A stretch of DNA of 64,000 nt from Siphonodentalium dalli (GCA_032622095.1 CP136069.1:80934958-80998957); one strand, 5' to 3'; positions 35,576-47,501 are shown, numbered from the stretch's first letter. The notes: generated from the letters alone by a model not told the origin. A program made the numbers and translations.

Positions 35576-35720
35576 ATAACAAATTATATTTCTTGGGAAT
35601 GTTCAGATAATAAGATCAATAACGACCATTTGTTGAACTTATTTTCTAAACATTTCCCCAAATAAATAGGGCTCCTGTACTTTTATTTATCTATCGTCTG
35701 ATTTTATCACATTGGACCCA

Positions 35721-35950
35721 ATAACATCCGATAATATCATACCAGTGTCGGTATATACATGTATGCCTTGCATATTATATCACATGGCAGTGTTCGGTCG
35801 AGCGTAGATGGGGGATAACTGTATTCGCGTGCTGAAAATAACACCCGATAACATCATACCAGTGTCGGTATATATGCCTTGCATATTATATCACATGGCA
35901 GTGTTCGGTCGAGCGTAGATGGGGGATAACTGTATTCGCGTGCTGAAAAT
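35721..35950. repeat. Recent tandem duplication, period about 117 bp
   Basis: Two nearly identical copies beginning ATAACA(T/C)CCGATAA and ending GTGCTGAAAAT. The first has an extra TACATG near 35757. Confidence 0.9.
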
Positions 35951-36294
35951 TTGTATACATCGCGTTGTTGCTGTTGGGTAAATGTAACAGATACATAGTT
36001 ATTAAAAATCATTTAATTTACCAATCATATTTATTTTTTGGAGATCTAAGGCGTACAAGTGACATACAGATATAATTAACATATACAATGAAATAATGAT
36101 TGAAATAATGTATGAAATGGTTGGTATCTTGTCCCGGCTTGTATATGGAATAAAGTTATAACCTATAATTGGCTGCTGTAATATATTTGGTTCAGTCTCA
36201 GGAGTTTCTGAACATTTCTTGAACCTTTCTGATTGTAGAAACGTTTCGCAACTTGATGTTTGCTCGTTTTTTTTACCCCTCAAAATGTTTTTGG

Positions 36295-36375
36295 GGTACT
36301 TGATAATCAGCATGTTCGTACACCAGTGTGCATAGTTATGTCGGTTTGAATTCGTCAGGATTGTTTGGATCAAAA
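36295..36375 (-). repeat. Dispersed repeat, copy 2
   Basis: Reverse-orientation match to 14488-14555: CCAGTGTGCATAGTTATGTC followed by TTCGTCAGGATTGTTTG. Confidence 0.6.
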
Positions 36376-36504
36376 TTTCGACAATATTAACTACAATTCC
36401 AAGGGATTTGGTATGATGTTGTATTTGAGAACGCGCAGATCAAGCTTGAATATGGTCACGGTCCGCTCTTTTTTTTTACGGAGTTATGTCACAGATTCGT
36501 CTAT

Positions 36505-37530
36505 AAGGTCAATTCACACCGGGTGCGACCGCGCGATTTTTACGGCCGTTTCTGTCGTCCGTAGCGGTTCAAAGTGCCCGATTTTTATATTCACACCGAA
36601 AGCGACTGAATCGCTTCGTCGCGCGATAGTCAAGGTAGATATTTGTTTGAGTGCATCATTTTGGGTCACCGAAATAGTCTCGGATATTCTTCAATTTGTC
36701 TTTATATTGTTGAAATGTTGGGAAAATAGACCAAAATATGCATTAATTTCAACCATTGTCACAGGTACTGTTTTTGGGTAAAAAAATATATATATGTGCA
36801 TGGAAATTTCAAAGCTAAAAAGAGTTTTGAATTGCAAGGCTGGTCCCAAATTCAATGTATATGGAATTCTAAGCATAATTTGATCAACGTATACATGTAT
36901 GGGTTTTTCAACCTCACATTGTCAAATATAATGTCAAGTGGAATATTGCATGGACTTCCTAAATTCACATTACAATTGCGTCTAATTGAACTTCGTTCTA
37001 TAATTCCAGTTTTTATTTTTTTTATCGTGGGGGGGGGGGGGGGGGGTGGCAGTTACTTTTATTCAAAATTGTGGGAAAAGTGAGTTCACATGCTTGGTCT
37101 GCCTATTTACAATGTAATTCGGACCTAAAAACTAACCAGATGATCCAGCTATTATGCCAATCGCTTGCCAGGCATTGTCTCTTCTCGTTTAATTCTTTTA
37201 CTAGCTCTTTTAACTTCGTGTCATACAGACCCGCATGTCGTTGAACTTCAGTTATCTGCCTGTCGCTAAAGTCCTCCATCATCTTTATGATCGCGGCGAC
37301 AAATGAATGCATGGCCTCCGAATAGGATACATACGCACGGATAAACATCCTATTTGACAGCGACCCAACTATCTCGCTGGTTTGCCACAATACAAAGCGA
37401 GAAATCGACGAAGCTTAAAAATCACTGCTGTGATCGCGTCGTGGCCAGCGATATGGTCGTTTTCGATGTGAATATAAAAATTGCGCGTTTTGAACACCTA
37501 CGGACGACAGAAAACGTCCGTAAAAAAAAC
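36505..37530 (-). mobile_element. PIF/Harbinger-like element remnant
   Basis: The left end reads GGTCAATTCACACCGGGTGC, then GACCGCGCGATTTTTACGG. An inverted copy of its inner part (ACGGACGACAGAAAACGTCC) lies at 37500-37520, where the right end appears truncated. Harbinger-type elements commonly carry TTCACACCG and GCGAC-rich termini; assignment is by resemblance. The interior carries the antisense frame annotated at 37103-37390 and an 18-base G run at 37029-37046. A second copy of the left end and its flank lies at 37640-37712. Confidence 0.45.
37103..37390 (-). pseudogene. Possible MADF/Myb-like DNA-binding fragment of the Harbinger-like element
   Basis: A 95-codon frame. The central stretch FSDRQITEVQRHAGLYDTKL, followed by KELVKELNEKRQ and W, resembles the start of a MADF-type domain (I-x-x-V-x-x-H-x-x-LYD...W). 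Such domains occur in the accessory DNA-binding protein of PIF/Harbinger transposons. It lies between the inverted end sequences of the remnant. The C-terminal part of the domain is not convincing and no DDE transposase is present, so I treat it as a decayed fragment. A host MADF exon is the alternative. Confidence 0.35.
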
Positions 37531-37639
37531 AATATTGATGGGGAAATTTATAATTTTTTGTAATAAGTCGCATGTCGAGTTCTATTTGGGTCACGGTCTG
37601 GTTCTTGGTCAGTGTTCGCGCTGCCGGGGGCCATGTGGT

Positions 37640-37712
37640 TCATTATTTTTACGGAGTTATGTCACAGTTTCGTCTAAGGTCAATTCACACCGGGTGCGAC
37701 CGCGCGAAATTA
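37640..37712 (+). repeat. Duplicate of the Harbinger-like left end and flank
   Basis: ACGGAGTTATGTCACAG then AAGGTCAATTCACACCGGG repeats the sequence at 36477-36540, including bases outside the element end. The flank was therefore duplicated together with it. Confidence 0.7.
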
Positions 37713-38113
37713 TATGAAATGGCACAAAACATATCGCCAATGGCCTAAATAGTGGCCCAATGACATTTTCTATACACTTATGTAATATCTCCCATCACGC
37801 TGTCGAGACACGCAGAACAGTCGGGTAGTCAACAAACAGTACCCATATTAACCTTTCTATACTAAATGGATTCTCCAACTCAGTTATAAAGGTATACACT
37901 GGAATGGTTTAATACTCATTGTGGGAACTAGGAAATGATCAGATAATAAGTTCTACAAATGGAACTACTCACCAATGAGTGTTTGAGTATTTAGTATAGA
38001 ATGGGCTATGAAGCCACAAATCACTCGCCATCGTGCTTGCTGCTGGCTTGGGTCATTTTCTCACGTGGGTGCCTGACGACTTCGTTTATTTGTAAAATAT
38101 TTGTGAGTGTTAG

Positions 38114-38116
<3 letters not shown>
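37713..38116. other. Unassigned
   Basis: No gene or repeat recognised before the GA tract. Confidence 0.35.
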
Positions 38117-38194
<78 letters not shown>

Positions 38195-38220
38195 GAGAGA
38201 GAGAGAGAGAGAGAGAGAGG
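38117..38220. repeat. (GA)n microsatellite, about 104 bp
   Basis: Nearly pure GA with a few GGAGAG interruptions near 38185-38196. Frames across it translate to Arg-Glu repeats and are not genes. Confidence 0.97.
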
Positions 38221-39637
38221 GATGTTTTAAACATGGTTTACGGGGAAACCGCGCCGTCTTTAGACCTGGCCTGTGGGGACTTATGTGTTATGGGGACCTA
38301 CTCTCCTGGCCCATAAACCGGATGGTGTTTTCTGTGTCTAAAACTACGTAAGTGGATTCATTGTGACTACTGTGATACAAATAATGATATTCCCAGTCAG
38401 AAATATTATGAAATTAGTATCAGTTGGAATAAAATGCATTTTTAAGAATAGTATTGGGTGACAATTTACCAGATTGAGTTATCCCCCTTCGGCCACTGAC
38501 CAGATTTGACTAATACTGGCATGGGTTCATTTAGGGTCAACACGTTTTATGTGCGTTTTATGTGCGCTATCAATTGGCACCATCTGGGATGTTGGGAACT
38601 GAACACGAAGGGTCATCCATTAAAGATTATAGATTTCGACAGCTATATATACAATTAAATTGCTTTCACATATAAATGACCGCACATACTATTATTATCT
38701 CGTCATGGTCGTACGAGCTGCATGCATGAGGGTAAGCCAGGCGGCTGCGTGAAGCCCCCCCCCATCCCCGCCAATCTAAAATTTTCAGAAACAGAACATG
38801 AGGGAAATTTTAGATATTGGGGCATAAATCTGTATTAAATTTCACATAAAATAAAGCAGTATGGGGGTGGGTACCTAAATTTTGGTAGTACAAAATTTGC
38901 GGATTTGGGTGGGTCCCAAAAGTTCCCGAACGCAGAAAATAAGCATACGTTCCTGGAGTTTTTTCCCCACCCCCCCCCCCCTGGTTTTCCGCGTATAATA
39001 TAATTATGGAAATACGTCGACATAATGACATCTAAAATTCGGTTTTTATATAAAATTGGATAAATACCAACATCCCATCCGATCTATGGACGGGACATTC
39101 TATGTAGCACTCTACACTGCCTTTTAGTGTTTCGACCTATTTTGTCAACCAATTAAGGTCTCATCAGGAGAGAGCGGAATTAAGATTCCTCAAAGTAACT
39201 GAGGGATCAACACATATAGGTATGTGTGCATGGTAGATACAGACTGTCTCAAGACAGCTGAATTGAGCGATGGCCTTCAAGGCTTCGCATGTTGTTCATA
39301 GTAACATGCCTATTATAATAGGCGTGAGTTATTGTGTCATTCGTTGTGAAATAGCAATAAGTCGGAAGCAACATTATGTGCAAGTTATCACAGACCCGAA
39401 GTTGTGTGGTCTGCACTTACTAGTAATATCGCTGGTCAATATAACACGTGCTCTGGTCGGCACGTGTTGCAACCGGTTCCCGAGCGTCACGTGGTGGACT
39501 CTACACCAATCCCGAGTTTAAATTCGCGTTCCATAGCCACTGACATATTGGAGTGTAAATATTGACCGATGAATTGAATGGTTATAGCATGCAAATTTGT
39601 AAATTTTACATTGGTTTGTATGGAGGAACAGTTACTG
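38221..39637. other. No gene recognised
   Basis: Contains C runs near 38755-38763 and 38969-38981. Short antisense frames around 38810-39031 are Gly-rich translations of these runs. Confidence 0.4.
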
Positions 39638-39640
39638 TTA

Positions 39641-39887
39641 GGGTCCTGTGAATATCGGAAATTCCGAAACGTCGAATCGAAAATTGCTCCCTTGAATTCA
39701 ATTGATTCAATTTGGAACCCAGACTATAACAACGGGTGAAGTTATTAACTAACGAGCCCAAACTGAACCTATTTCATTTTGGAATTAGTGAACCAAGAAC
39801 TTAAACAACAATAAAGCGATAGATGTGCACTTATGAAGAATATTAGTCGATTCGTTTTTCATCGAATCTCGATTATTCACAGGACCC
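39641..39887. mobile_element. MITE with GGGTCCTGTGAATA ends and TA flanks
   Basis: Inverted ends GGGTCCTGTGAATATCG and CGATTATTCACAGGACCC are flanked by TA (39639-39640 and 39888-39889), as for Tc1/mariner-type insertion; 247 bp, noncoding. Confidence 0.75.
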
Positions 39888-39892
39888 TAAAT

Positions 39893-40576
39893 CACAGTGG
39901 TGCAATATCGGTGGCGAAAACGGTGGCGATGTAAGAAATGTTAATAAATTTAGTCGCCGCCGGCATAAATTCGTCGCCACCGCAATAGTCGTCACCGGCA
40001 TAAAAAAAAAAATTTAATATCTATATAGGCAATACAGATTTCCCGATTGACTTCCCTTATGTCAAATTTAATAATATAAGTACCCACGCGTCATTACATA
40101 TTAATTTAGAATGCATAAACTAAGAGAAATCACGAAAATACCCATGGCTTTCACATCAAATTAGGTCGATTGAACAAGTTCACTATTCGAACCTTCAATC
40201 ATGTACCATATAGATATACGCCGGCCCGTCCTTCCCGTTGTAAAGGCTTAATGTATTGTTTAATTGTAATGGATATTGGGGTCGGGCGGGTTGGTGGCTT
40301 CATGTATGCTCGAATACCACAGTATAAGTGGTGAAATGGGTTAATAAATATAAACAATCACGCGTAATAACAAATTCAATCACCACATATCGTATGTCCC
40401 AGCGTACATTATTATATTCCAAAGCAATCGGATGAAATATCAGTAAACACAAACGTAACACATGTGATGTAAAACGTGATTTCTGACATACATACTCATC
40501 AAAACATCGCCCGTCGCCATCTTCAAAATCACCACCGTTTTCGCCACCGTTGCGCCACCGATCTTGCACCACCGTG
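39893..40576. mobile_element. Transib-like non-autonomous element with RSS-like heptamer ends
   Basis: The left end CACAGTGGTGCAATATCGG and right end (read inward) CACGGTGGTGCAAGATCGG form inverted repeats of about 24 bp, followed by GGTGGCG repeats. The first seven bases, CACAGTG and CACGGTG, match or nearly match the recombination-signal heptamer used by RAG and the ends of Transib transposons. The flanks are TAAAT on both sides (39888-39892 and 40577-40581), a 5-bp direct repeat as made by Transib/RAG-type transposases. 684 bp; no transposase. CACTA/Chapaev-type elements also begin with CAC but make 2-4 bp duplications. Confidence 0.6.
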
Positions 40577-40620
40577 TAAATAATTGAAATGCGTAAGATT
40601 TGGGTATTATTTATAGAATT

Positions 40621-41290
40621 CCCCCTGATATACCACCATTCAATTTGGCCGAAAATTACACGAAAAAGTCCCTATTATTGCAATAAGCCCGTATTGGATT
40701 TATAATTCAGAACACCATAATCAGACTTTTCCGTTACTTAGTAAAAGATGGTTTCAAGCTTAAATTGAATGTTTATTTTCAGCGTTATGTGGGACAATTT
40801 CATATTGATATAATCGCATATAGTGCTGAAAACGATGACCCCAAATACTCTCGTATATAAGAATGAAAAGAAAAAAAAAATTAGCTCTATATATGGGCTG
40901 AAAGCGAAAAACAAATATTATATATATTCCATATGAACTTATTTTCACGAAACAGGCTAGGATACTGCGTGTGTATTTTCAACATATTCTCCTGAAATAA
41001 TATCATATATACCATATTGTTGCGATGAGCCCGTATTCGGCGTAATTCATAACATCAAAACATTCCGTTAATTCACTAGATTCGTGCTTAATTTTAATTA
41101 TATATTTTCAGCTCTATATCACTATATGGTACTAATTCATTTTGAAATATTCCATAATGGTGCTGAAAACGATGACACCAAAAAGTCTCGTATAGCGTGT
41201 AGAGATGAACACGAGACACAAATAAGCTTTATGGGCTGAAAAGGAAAAATCATTGAGGCCACTATGTGCTGATTTCATGGGGCCAGGCTG
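40621..41290. repeat. Diverged tandem duplication, period about 370 bp
   Basis: Copies start near 40621 and 40991. Shared landmarks are AAGCCCGTATT/GAGCCCGTATT, GCTGAAAACGATGACCCC/GCTGAAAACGATGACACC, CTCGTATA and ATGGGCTGAAA. Confidence 0.65.
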
Positions 41291-41311
41291 GTATTTCTTA
41301 TACAAGCGAAA

Positions 41312-41863
41312 GTGTGTCTGGTACAAACATGTAACTACACTTTTTTGGGAATAAATTTTACCAGAACAGGTTCTTTTAAAAATGCAATGTCTGACCTAAA
41401 TGCGAAAGGAAGGAAAGCTATGTATTCCTTGTTTGACGCGTTCAAAACAACCTCATTACCACCAATTAAAATAATGTTGAAGTTATATGATAAACTAATC
41501 AAACCAATTCAGCTCTACGGTAGCGAACTATGGGGATCTTATATGTTAAAAAGTAATGCGGACAAATCAGAGTTGGAACAGTTACATATTAAATTCTGCA
41601 AACAAGTACTAGGTGTCGGAAAATTCGCCTCAAACCAAGCCGTTCGCGCGGAGCTTGGGAGATTCCCTTTAACACATGATGCCATCTTAAGAACAGCGTC
41701 TTACGCAACGAAATTACTCTCACCAGATAAGATAACTTTATTGCAATATAGACATCCAAATGTGGACAGGTTGCAGAAATACATGTACATAATGACATTG
41801 AAACATGAAATAAGAGAACACAAAAATACATATACACAAGATAGATACAACAATATGTTATGA
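41312..41863 (+). pseudogene. LINE, upstream segment of a split copy (reverse transcriptase thumb region)
   Basis: A 183-codon open stretch follows the reverse transcriptase core: TFLGINFTRTGSF, KLYDKLIKPIQLYGSELWG, LHIKFCKQVLGVG and AVRAELGRFPLTH. Corresponding blocks occur in the LINE at 41864-45017 and in 50058-51292. There is no catalytic core, so it is 5'-truncated. It breaks at 41863, and matching downstream sequence resumes on the same strand at 45018, on the far side of an opposite-strand LINE, indicating that the copy was split by that insertion. Confidence 0.8.
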
Positions 41864-44800
41864 TATGACACCCTTGGTAGCAGATCGGGTGATAATTTCG
41901 CGGGTGTGAGCCTTTATGTATTCATGGCTGATAACATTGATCTTTGTTTAAAACATAAGTTAATCTTACGGCATATTAACGAACAGACATTCGGGTCATT
42001 GTTACTCATAAAAAATATAAATTTGTCAGTTTCTTTCCATTGTAAAAATCCCGGCTTATATAATTCTAACTGTGAGTAGAGATCATTTCTTATGGACTTA
42101 TATGCGTTACATTCGGTAATAAAGTGAATCTCATTTTCTATAGACTTTCCTTCTTTGCAAAATAAGCATATTCTAGCTGCTTCGGATTTAACAGGATATA
42201 TATGTCTTAGTTTTTCAATAGCAAGGTTATGATTACTGATTCGCAAACGTGTAAACATACTTCTTGCCTCATTGTTGATTGTATATTTGAGATAGGGTTC
42301 TATATAATATCCATGTTTGACAAGCGCATAGGTTCTCAATTTATTACCACCATCTCCTCTGATTGCGGTAGTTGCCGTAAGCACTTTGGTGAATTCCGAT
42401 CGGTATGCCTCTTTCAGTTGGCTACATAAGTTTATCGCCGCGGGCCGAATCTTCGCATCTTTTGGGCATTTCTTCCGTATTATGTCATCTAATTGTACGT
42501 TCCCTTTGATAAGTTTATTATCGGTGTACGCATCATTAAGTAACGTGTGACGCTCGTGCCGTTGTAATTTGACATTGAATGCGAAGAATTTGATGGTGGC
42601 ATCTATTGTAATAGGATATCTGCCCAGCTCCGCCATCGCTGCGTAATTTGACGCCTTGTTGCCTATTCCAAGAGCCATTTTACAATATTCAACGTGCAGC
42701 TTCTCTCCGTCCAAATCTTTTCTATTGAATATATGATGTTCATTTATCCACAGTTCCGAGCCATATAATAGAATAGGCTTTATTAACTGATCGAAAAGTT
42801 TAACGAGAATCTGTGGTGATGGCGCATGTTTGCTTTGAAGTGATCGCTTGAGGCTATGCATTGCTCTACATGCTTTATTAATCATTTCCGCTTGTGCCAT
42901 AGCAAATTTGCCTTTCTTGTGAAATACGATACCTAGGTATGAGTAATGATCCACGGGTGAAATTATATCATGAGCCAAGTTAAACGTGGGAGTTGTTACT
43001 GTTCGTTTATTTGTGAATAAGATAGATTTGGTTTTGTCGGTATTTATTTGAAGTGCGTTCGATTCTGCGAAGTGTTGTAAATTATCAAGACATCTTTGCA
43101 TGCCTCTGGGGGATGTGGATAGCAATACCAGATCGTCCGCGAATAACAGGTGATTAATTGGGTTTTCATTTATAAAAGCTGGTTTGCATTCTGTATCGAA
43201 GATGGATGATATACCGTCTATGTATATTTTGAATAACGTAGGTGAAATTGAACACCCCTGTCTGACTCCAATTGTAGAAAGTAGCGGCGGGCCCACACCA
43301 TTGCTAGTTTTCAGTTGATATGTACTTTTATGATAAATAGATTTAATTACTCGGAGAATCTGGCCATCTATACCAAGCCGCCTCATTTTATTGAAAAGCG
43401 TGCATCTGTCTACTGTATCAAATGCTTTCCTGAAATCGACGAAAACTGCATATAGTGGTTTTTTAACCCTCTTTACCTATTTATCAACGATAGTTTTTAA
43501 AACAAAGGCACTATCAACCGTGCTTCTACCCTCGCGAAATCCAAATTGATTGTCACTTATCAGATTATGGTCCTCAAGAAATGAATTAATCCGGGAGTTT
43601 ATTACCTTGTTGAAAAGTTTGCCAACGGCCGAACTCAAAGCAATAGGCCGGTAATTATTTGGGTCAAAACGGTTCCCTTTCTTGTATAAAAGTGTGAGTA
43701 CAGATTTGCTCCAATCCGTTGGGTAATGTCCCGATGACAGGATGCGGTTAAATAATTTTGCGAAGCAGCCTACCATGTTAGGAACCAGTACCTTTAATAG
43801 TTCATTAGAAACGTTATCTGGTCCTGGTGCTTTGTTGCGTTTCAAATTCTTAGTTGCTGTCAAAATTTCTTGTGCCGAGATTATTGTATTACTTATAAGT
43901 TGTTTTGGTGGTGGTAAATTATAATTTGTTATTTCTGCATTTGTCTGACTTTGTGGTCTGCAAAGTAGCGTGTTAACAAAATTAACTGCTACATCCGGGT
44001 CTAGTGAAGTTCCCTCTTTTGGGCCATCGGTAAATTGTTTCACTAATTTCCAATATTCCGATGGGTTGCCTGTAGATAGTTTGTCCAATTTTTCACATAA
44101 ATTCTGATAGTAAGTTCTTGTTTTCTGTTTTAATTGCCGCTTGTATTGTTTCTTTAGTGTGAAAAATTTGACGTATATTAACTTATCATGTGGGTTCTTC
44201 CTCATAGTTGTTATGGCTTTATCTAAGTCCTGTTTAAGTGTTCGACAACGATCGTCGAACCATGGATGCTTTTTCGGGGTTCCATTTTTGCGTCTATAAA
44301 CTACCTTTGAAGCAGCTGATTCGTTTATTTCAGTTATAACTGTCATAAGATCATCCGTAGACTGTTCTATGTCCGCCATAGTGGGGGCATAATTATGATT
44401 CATAAAGTTATTTAGTTTCCATTTGATGTATGGTTGATTTATCTTTTGGTATGCCAATTGGTCACTTTCAGGGGTCCATTTCAATTTATATGTTGGTCTG
44501 ATATATTTGTATTTTGGTTCTATGTCCGATGGGTTTCGGATTGGTACTTTATATTCAATATGAGCTGAAAGTTGGCAGTGATCAGAAAGTACATTAGGTG
44601 ATTGAACACATAGATAATCTACATCCGCCAAGTATCTATCTGATATTATTATGTAATCGACTACACTAGCACCGTTGTATTGGTAAGATGTGAGGCTCCC
44701 AAGGCGATCTCCACTACATCGTCCGTTCACAATTCGTAACTCGGCGGTGCGACATAGAGATAGAAGTTGTTCACCAAAGGAGTTCACTACCTTGTCAATA

Positions 44801-45017
44801 CTATTTCGGGGCTCCCTATCGGATCGATCATTTTCCGAAATAACGAAATCAGGTCGCTCCGCGGTGCGAGCATTAAAGTCACCGCCTAATATAACCATGT
44901 CCGAGTCGTTTACTTCAATAAGCTTTGTCTCTAGACATGAGAAAATAGAGTCTAGGTCAGTTGTCTTGGCTCGTTCGGATGACCAGTAGGTCAGATGTTG
45001 GCGGTCTTTTATCGCAA
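41864..45017 (-). pseudogene. Nearly open APE-type LINE, one internal stop, nested in another LINE
   Basis: Reading from 45015 down to 41914, about 1030 codons are open except for one TAG at 43479-43477. Order: end of an apurinic-type endonuclease (LGGDFNAR near 44890, VVDYIIISDR near 44655, SDHCQ near 44580); a linker; then reverse transcriptase with NKAPGPDNVSNELLK, NYRPIALSS, QFGFREGRST, motif A VDFRKAFDTVD just past the stop, motif B GVRQGCSISP near 43270, and FADD near 43140. It ends with the thumb (KLFDQLIKPILLYGSELW) and a zinc knuckle CLFC...HFITEC near 42110-42170. It is 5'-truncated inside the endonuclease and has a short 3' region. It is the best-preserved transposon protein in the window. 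Confidence 0.9.
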
Positions 45018-45820
45018 GCTATTAAAGATCAACACCTACTTCCCGCTGATATGTCTATCTTTTCATTTCCGCAAATTATTGATATGTCCAATATCACAAA
45101 CCAGACAAACCCATTGACATTTATGATTAATTTGAAAAAACAAACTGAAGGAAATGCATGTATGTAAGTTTATAGACAGTATGGCCGATAATACCGAAAA
45201 AGATAAGAAAAACAAATTAAGGACTTATCGGGTTGTGAAACGAAATATTAGTTTAGAATTATATTTGGAATGCACGCACTCTGCTAAGGATCGAAATATG
45301 TTCACTAGACTACGCATAAGTAATCACAATCTTGCAATTGAAAAAGGAAGACATTGTCAACCTAAAATACCTCTTGAAAACGAGTATGCAAATGTAGTAC
45401 ATCAACGATCGAGGATGAATTTCACTTTTTAATGGAATGTCAAATATATAGTACCTTGCGATCAGAGATCAATAAAATAATGACAAAGCATTCAAAGGCA
45501 TATAATAACTTGGATGATATACATAAGTTTAAGATGATATTGAGGAACGATAACAGATCAAATTGTGCGAAAGTCTGCAGCTTGATCCGACAGTACTTTC
45601 AGTTAAGATCAGAATGTCAAATTGGATGCAACAATTGATCTATTTAATTTTTTATGTTGTTATATTTTCCTTGAAATAACTATACTTCAATAATCACAAT
45701 GAATGTATACATTATATAATATGATGTATGTGAAATGAAAATGTACTATTATGTTCATTGTAAAAGCATTCTGCCCGGAAGGGTGTTCATTGCTAATAAA
45801 TCTATTCTATTCTATTCTAT
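45018..45820 (+). pseudogene. LINE, downstream segment of the split copy, with (TATTC)n tail
   Basis: Continues the copy that begins at 41312. Contains KLRTYRVVKRN, MFTRLRISNHNLAIEKGRH, then after a frameshift CKC...HFLMEC near 45385-45445, and VCSLIRQYF near 45575-45600. These align with the C-terminus of the LINE at 41864-45017 (KLRTYALVKH, MFTRLRISNHNLAIEKLRH, VCSLICRKI). The 3' end is AATAAATCTATTCTATTC with repeated TATTC units at 45801-45820, a typical LINE simple-repeat tail. Confidence 0.8.
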
Positions 45821-46374
45821 CGATTCCATACCATACCTAGACACATTTATTGTTGTTATACCGGCGTTCAAATGCATGATATTGGACTACGACCTATAAT
45901 TGGTTCAAGGTGTAATCCATATAACTGCATTGCCAACGGATCAACAACGCATCTACAACGTCCACAGTTGACTTATTCAGCGTGTATTAAATAGCATGAT
46001 GTCAGGGACGTAGCTACAGGTGGATGTAGGGGTGTGACACCCCCAATATTTGGCAAAATTTCAACTTTTGGCAATTCCGAGGAAAACAATCTAAATTTTG
46101 GAATTTTTAGACTGTGAACAAGATGAATTTGGCAAGAGATCACTAAGTTCTTACCTGTACATTTTATTTTAGTTGGTAAATCGGAATCCTAGATGGTTTA
46201 GGAAGTTCCGTCGAAAAATGTGGTCCGAATCAGGGAATTTCTGAAATTTCCCGAATTTTCGGTACAGGGCGGTATTAATTAATGGTCCAAAATAGCATGT
46301 TTAATTAATTTAATGGAAATAATTTTGGTGATTAACGGACGAAATGAATGACGGACGAACTCCACCCTGTTACA
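45821..46374. other. Unassigned
   Basis: No coding signal. A segment near 46005-46060 (GACGTAGCTACAGG, GGGGTGTGACACCCCC) is self-complementary in part and may be an old repeat. Confidence 0.35.
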
Positions 46375-46997
46375 AATTAAAAACATACAGACAATTTAAG
46401 ACTGAGACGAAATTAGAAGACTACTTAAATGAATGTAAAATAACAAAACCTTGGGAATCACTTACACGGCTACGAATCGGTTCCCATGCAGTCGTTGGGA
46501 ATTGAACGAGGTCGTCATCAAAATGTTGACGAACAATATCGCATTTGCGAACTGTGCAATGAGAAGGATGACGAATTACATCTTATTACGAGCTGTTCAT
46601 TACTCGCACAAGAACGAACCCATCACTTTAACAAACTACCATATAATATACAACAACTATCGGGGTTAGATCAGTTCAATCGCATACTGCAATGTACTGA
46701 TCCGCTTTTCATAAATGCCCTTGCCCGTTTTATTCATCACGGATTAGAAAAAAAAGGGAATATGGCAACCTAGTCCAGAACTACTACAAAGAATAGGAAA
46801 CCATACGAGAGTAAGCACCCCTTAATTAATGACCTAAAATACTACCAGTCATCACCATAAACTAATTATGTACCTGCTTATATCATGTATTATATTTAAG
46901 TATGCTCTGTTGTTACCTATTGTCTTTTATTACCTATTATTTCATGTATGTGTACGCTTGATCGTTTGATGCAAAAGTACAAATAAATTGATTAATT
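46375..46997 (+). pseudogene. LINE 3' end with (ATTGA)-type tail
   Basis: The frameshifted C-terminus reads KLKTYRQFK near 46377, LTRLRIGSH near 46459, then ERGRHQNVDEQYRICELCNE and ELHLITSC (46505-46597). This is the same Cys-Cys-His-Cys knuckle as the other copies. The 3' noncoding part ends CAAAAGTACAAATAAATTG with ATTGATTAATTG at 46988. The end resembles the fragment at 52521-52596. 5'-truncated. Confidence 0.75.
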
Positions 46998-47416
46998 GAG
47001 TAAATTACTGGAGTGTTGGTCGATTGATTGATTTAATAAAACATCTTAAATCACATGTGTTAGCTAGATGTGAATAGTTATCAATAATAATGCTGGATAT
47101 GCCCAAAATAACTTTTTACATGCGAAGATATCTAATTCGTGAAAAGTGTCAAATCTGAGAATGAATTATATCACTTTAAGAGATGATATATTTTCGTTTT
47201 CGTGAAGTGGCAATCCAAGTGTGGCCTTAAATGACTTAGTGACATAGTACATATCCCTACTCTAAGGAGCCGACCTTACATGTGTGCTACAAAGAGTAAC
47301 CAACTAACTGTAACACGCTGTTAGGGCATACAGCAATTACTTAATATGACCGGTAAAAAATACCCCCTCCTATTACCAGTTTTACCACGTGGTGTCCATG
47401 ATCTCGCGAGACCTAT
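46998..47416. other. Unassigned
   Basis: Pre-insertion flank of the following LINE; the open frame starting at 47346 runs through it by chance. Confidence 0.35.
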
Positions 47417-47501
47417 AGGTTACAAACAACTAATTATTTTACATATGCCTCGATACACCTTCACGACCACGCCCACACCAATCTATGGCTCCAATGAAAA
47501 T
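47417..47501 (+). repeat. Long target-site duplication, left copy
   Basis: Beginning AGGTTACAAACAACTAATTA and ending GGCTCCAATGAAAA, this recurs at 49470-49553 with two substitutions in about 84 bp. It flanks the LINE at 47502-49469. Confidence 0.75.

Noticed and set aside
38001-38351. Arg-Glu-rich frames
   Set aside because: Translation of the (GA)n microsatellite.
47346-47501. First 52 codons of the 463-codon frame as the N-terminus of a LINE protein
   Set aside because: They derive from flanking DNA and the 84-bp direct repeat that also occurs at 49470-49553, so they are not part of the LINE.
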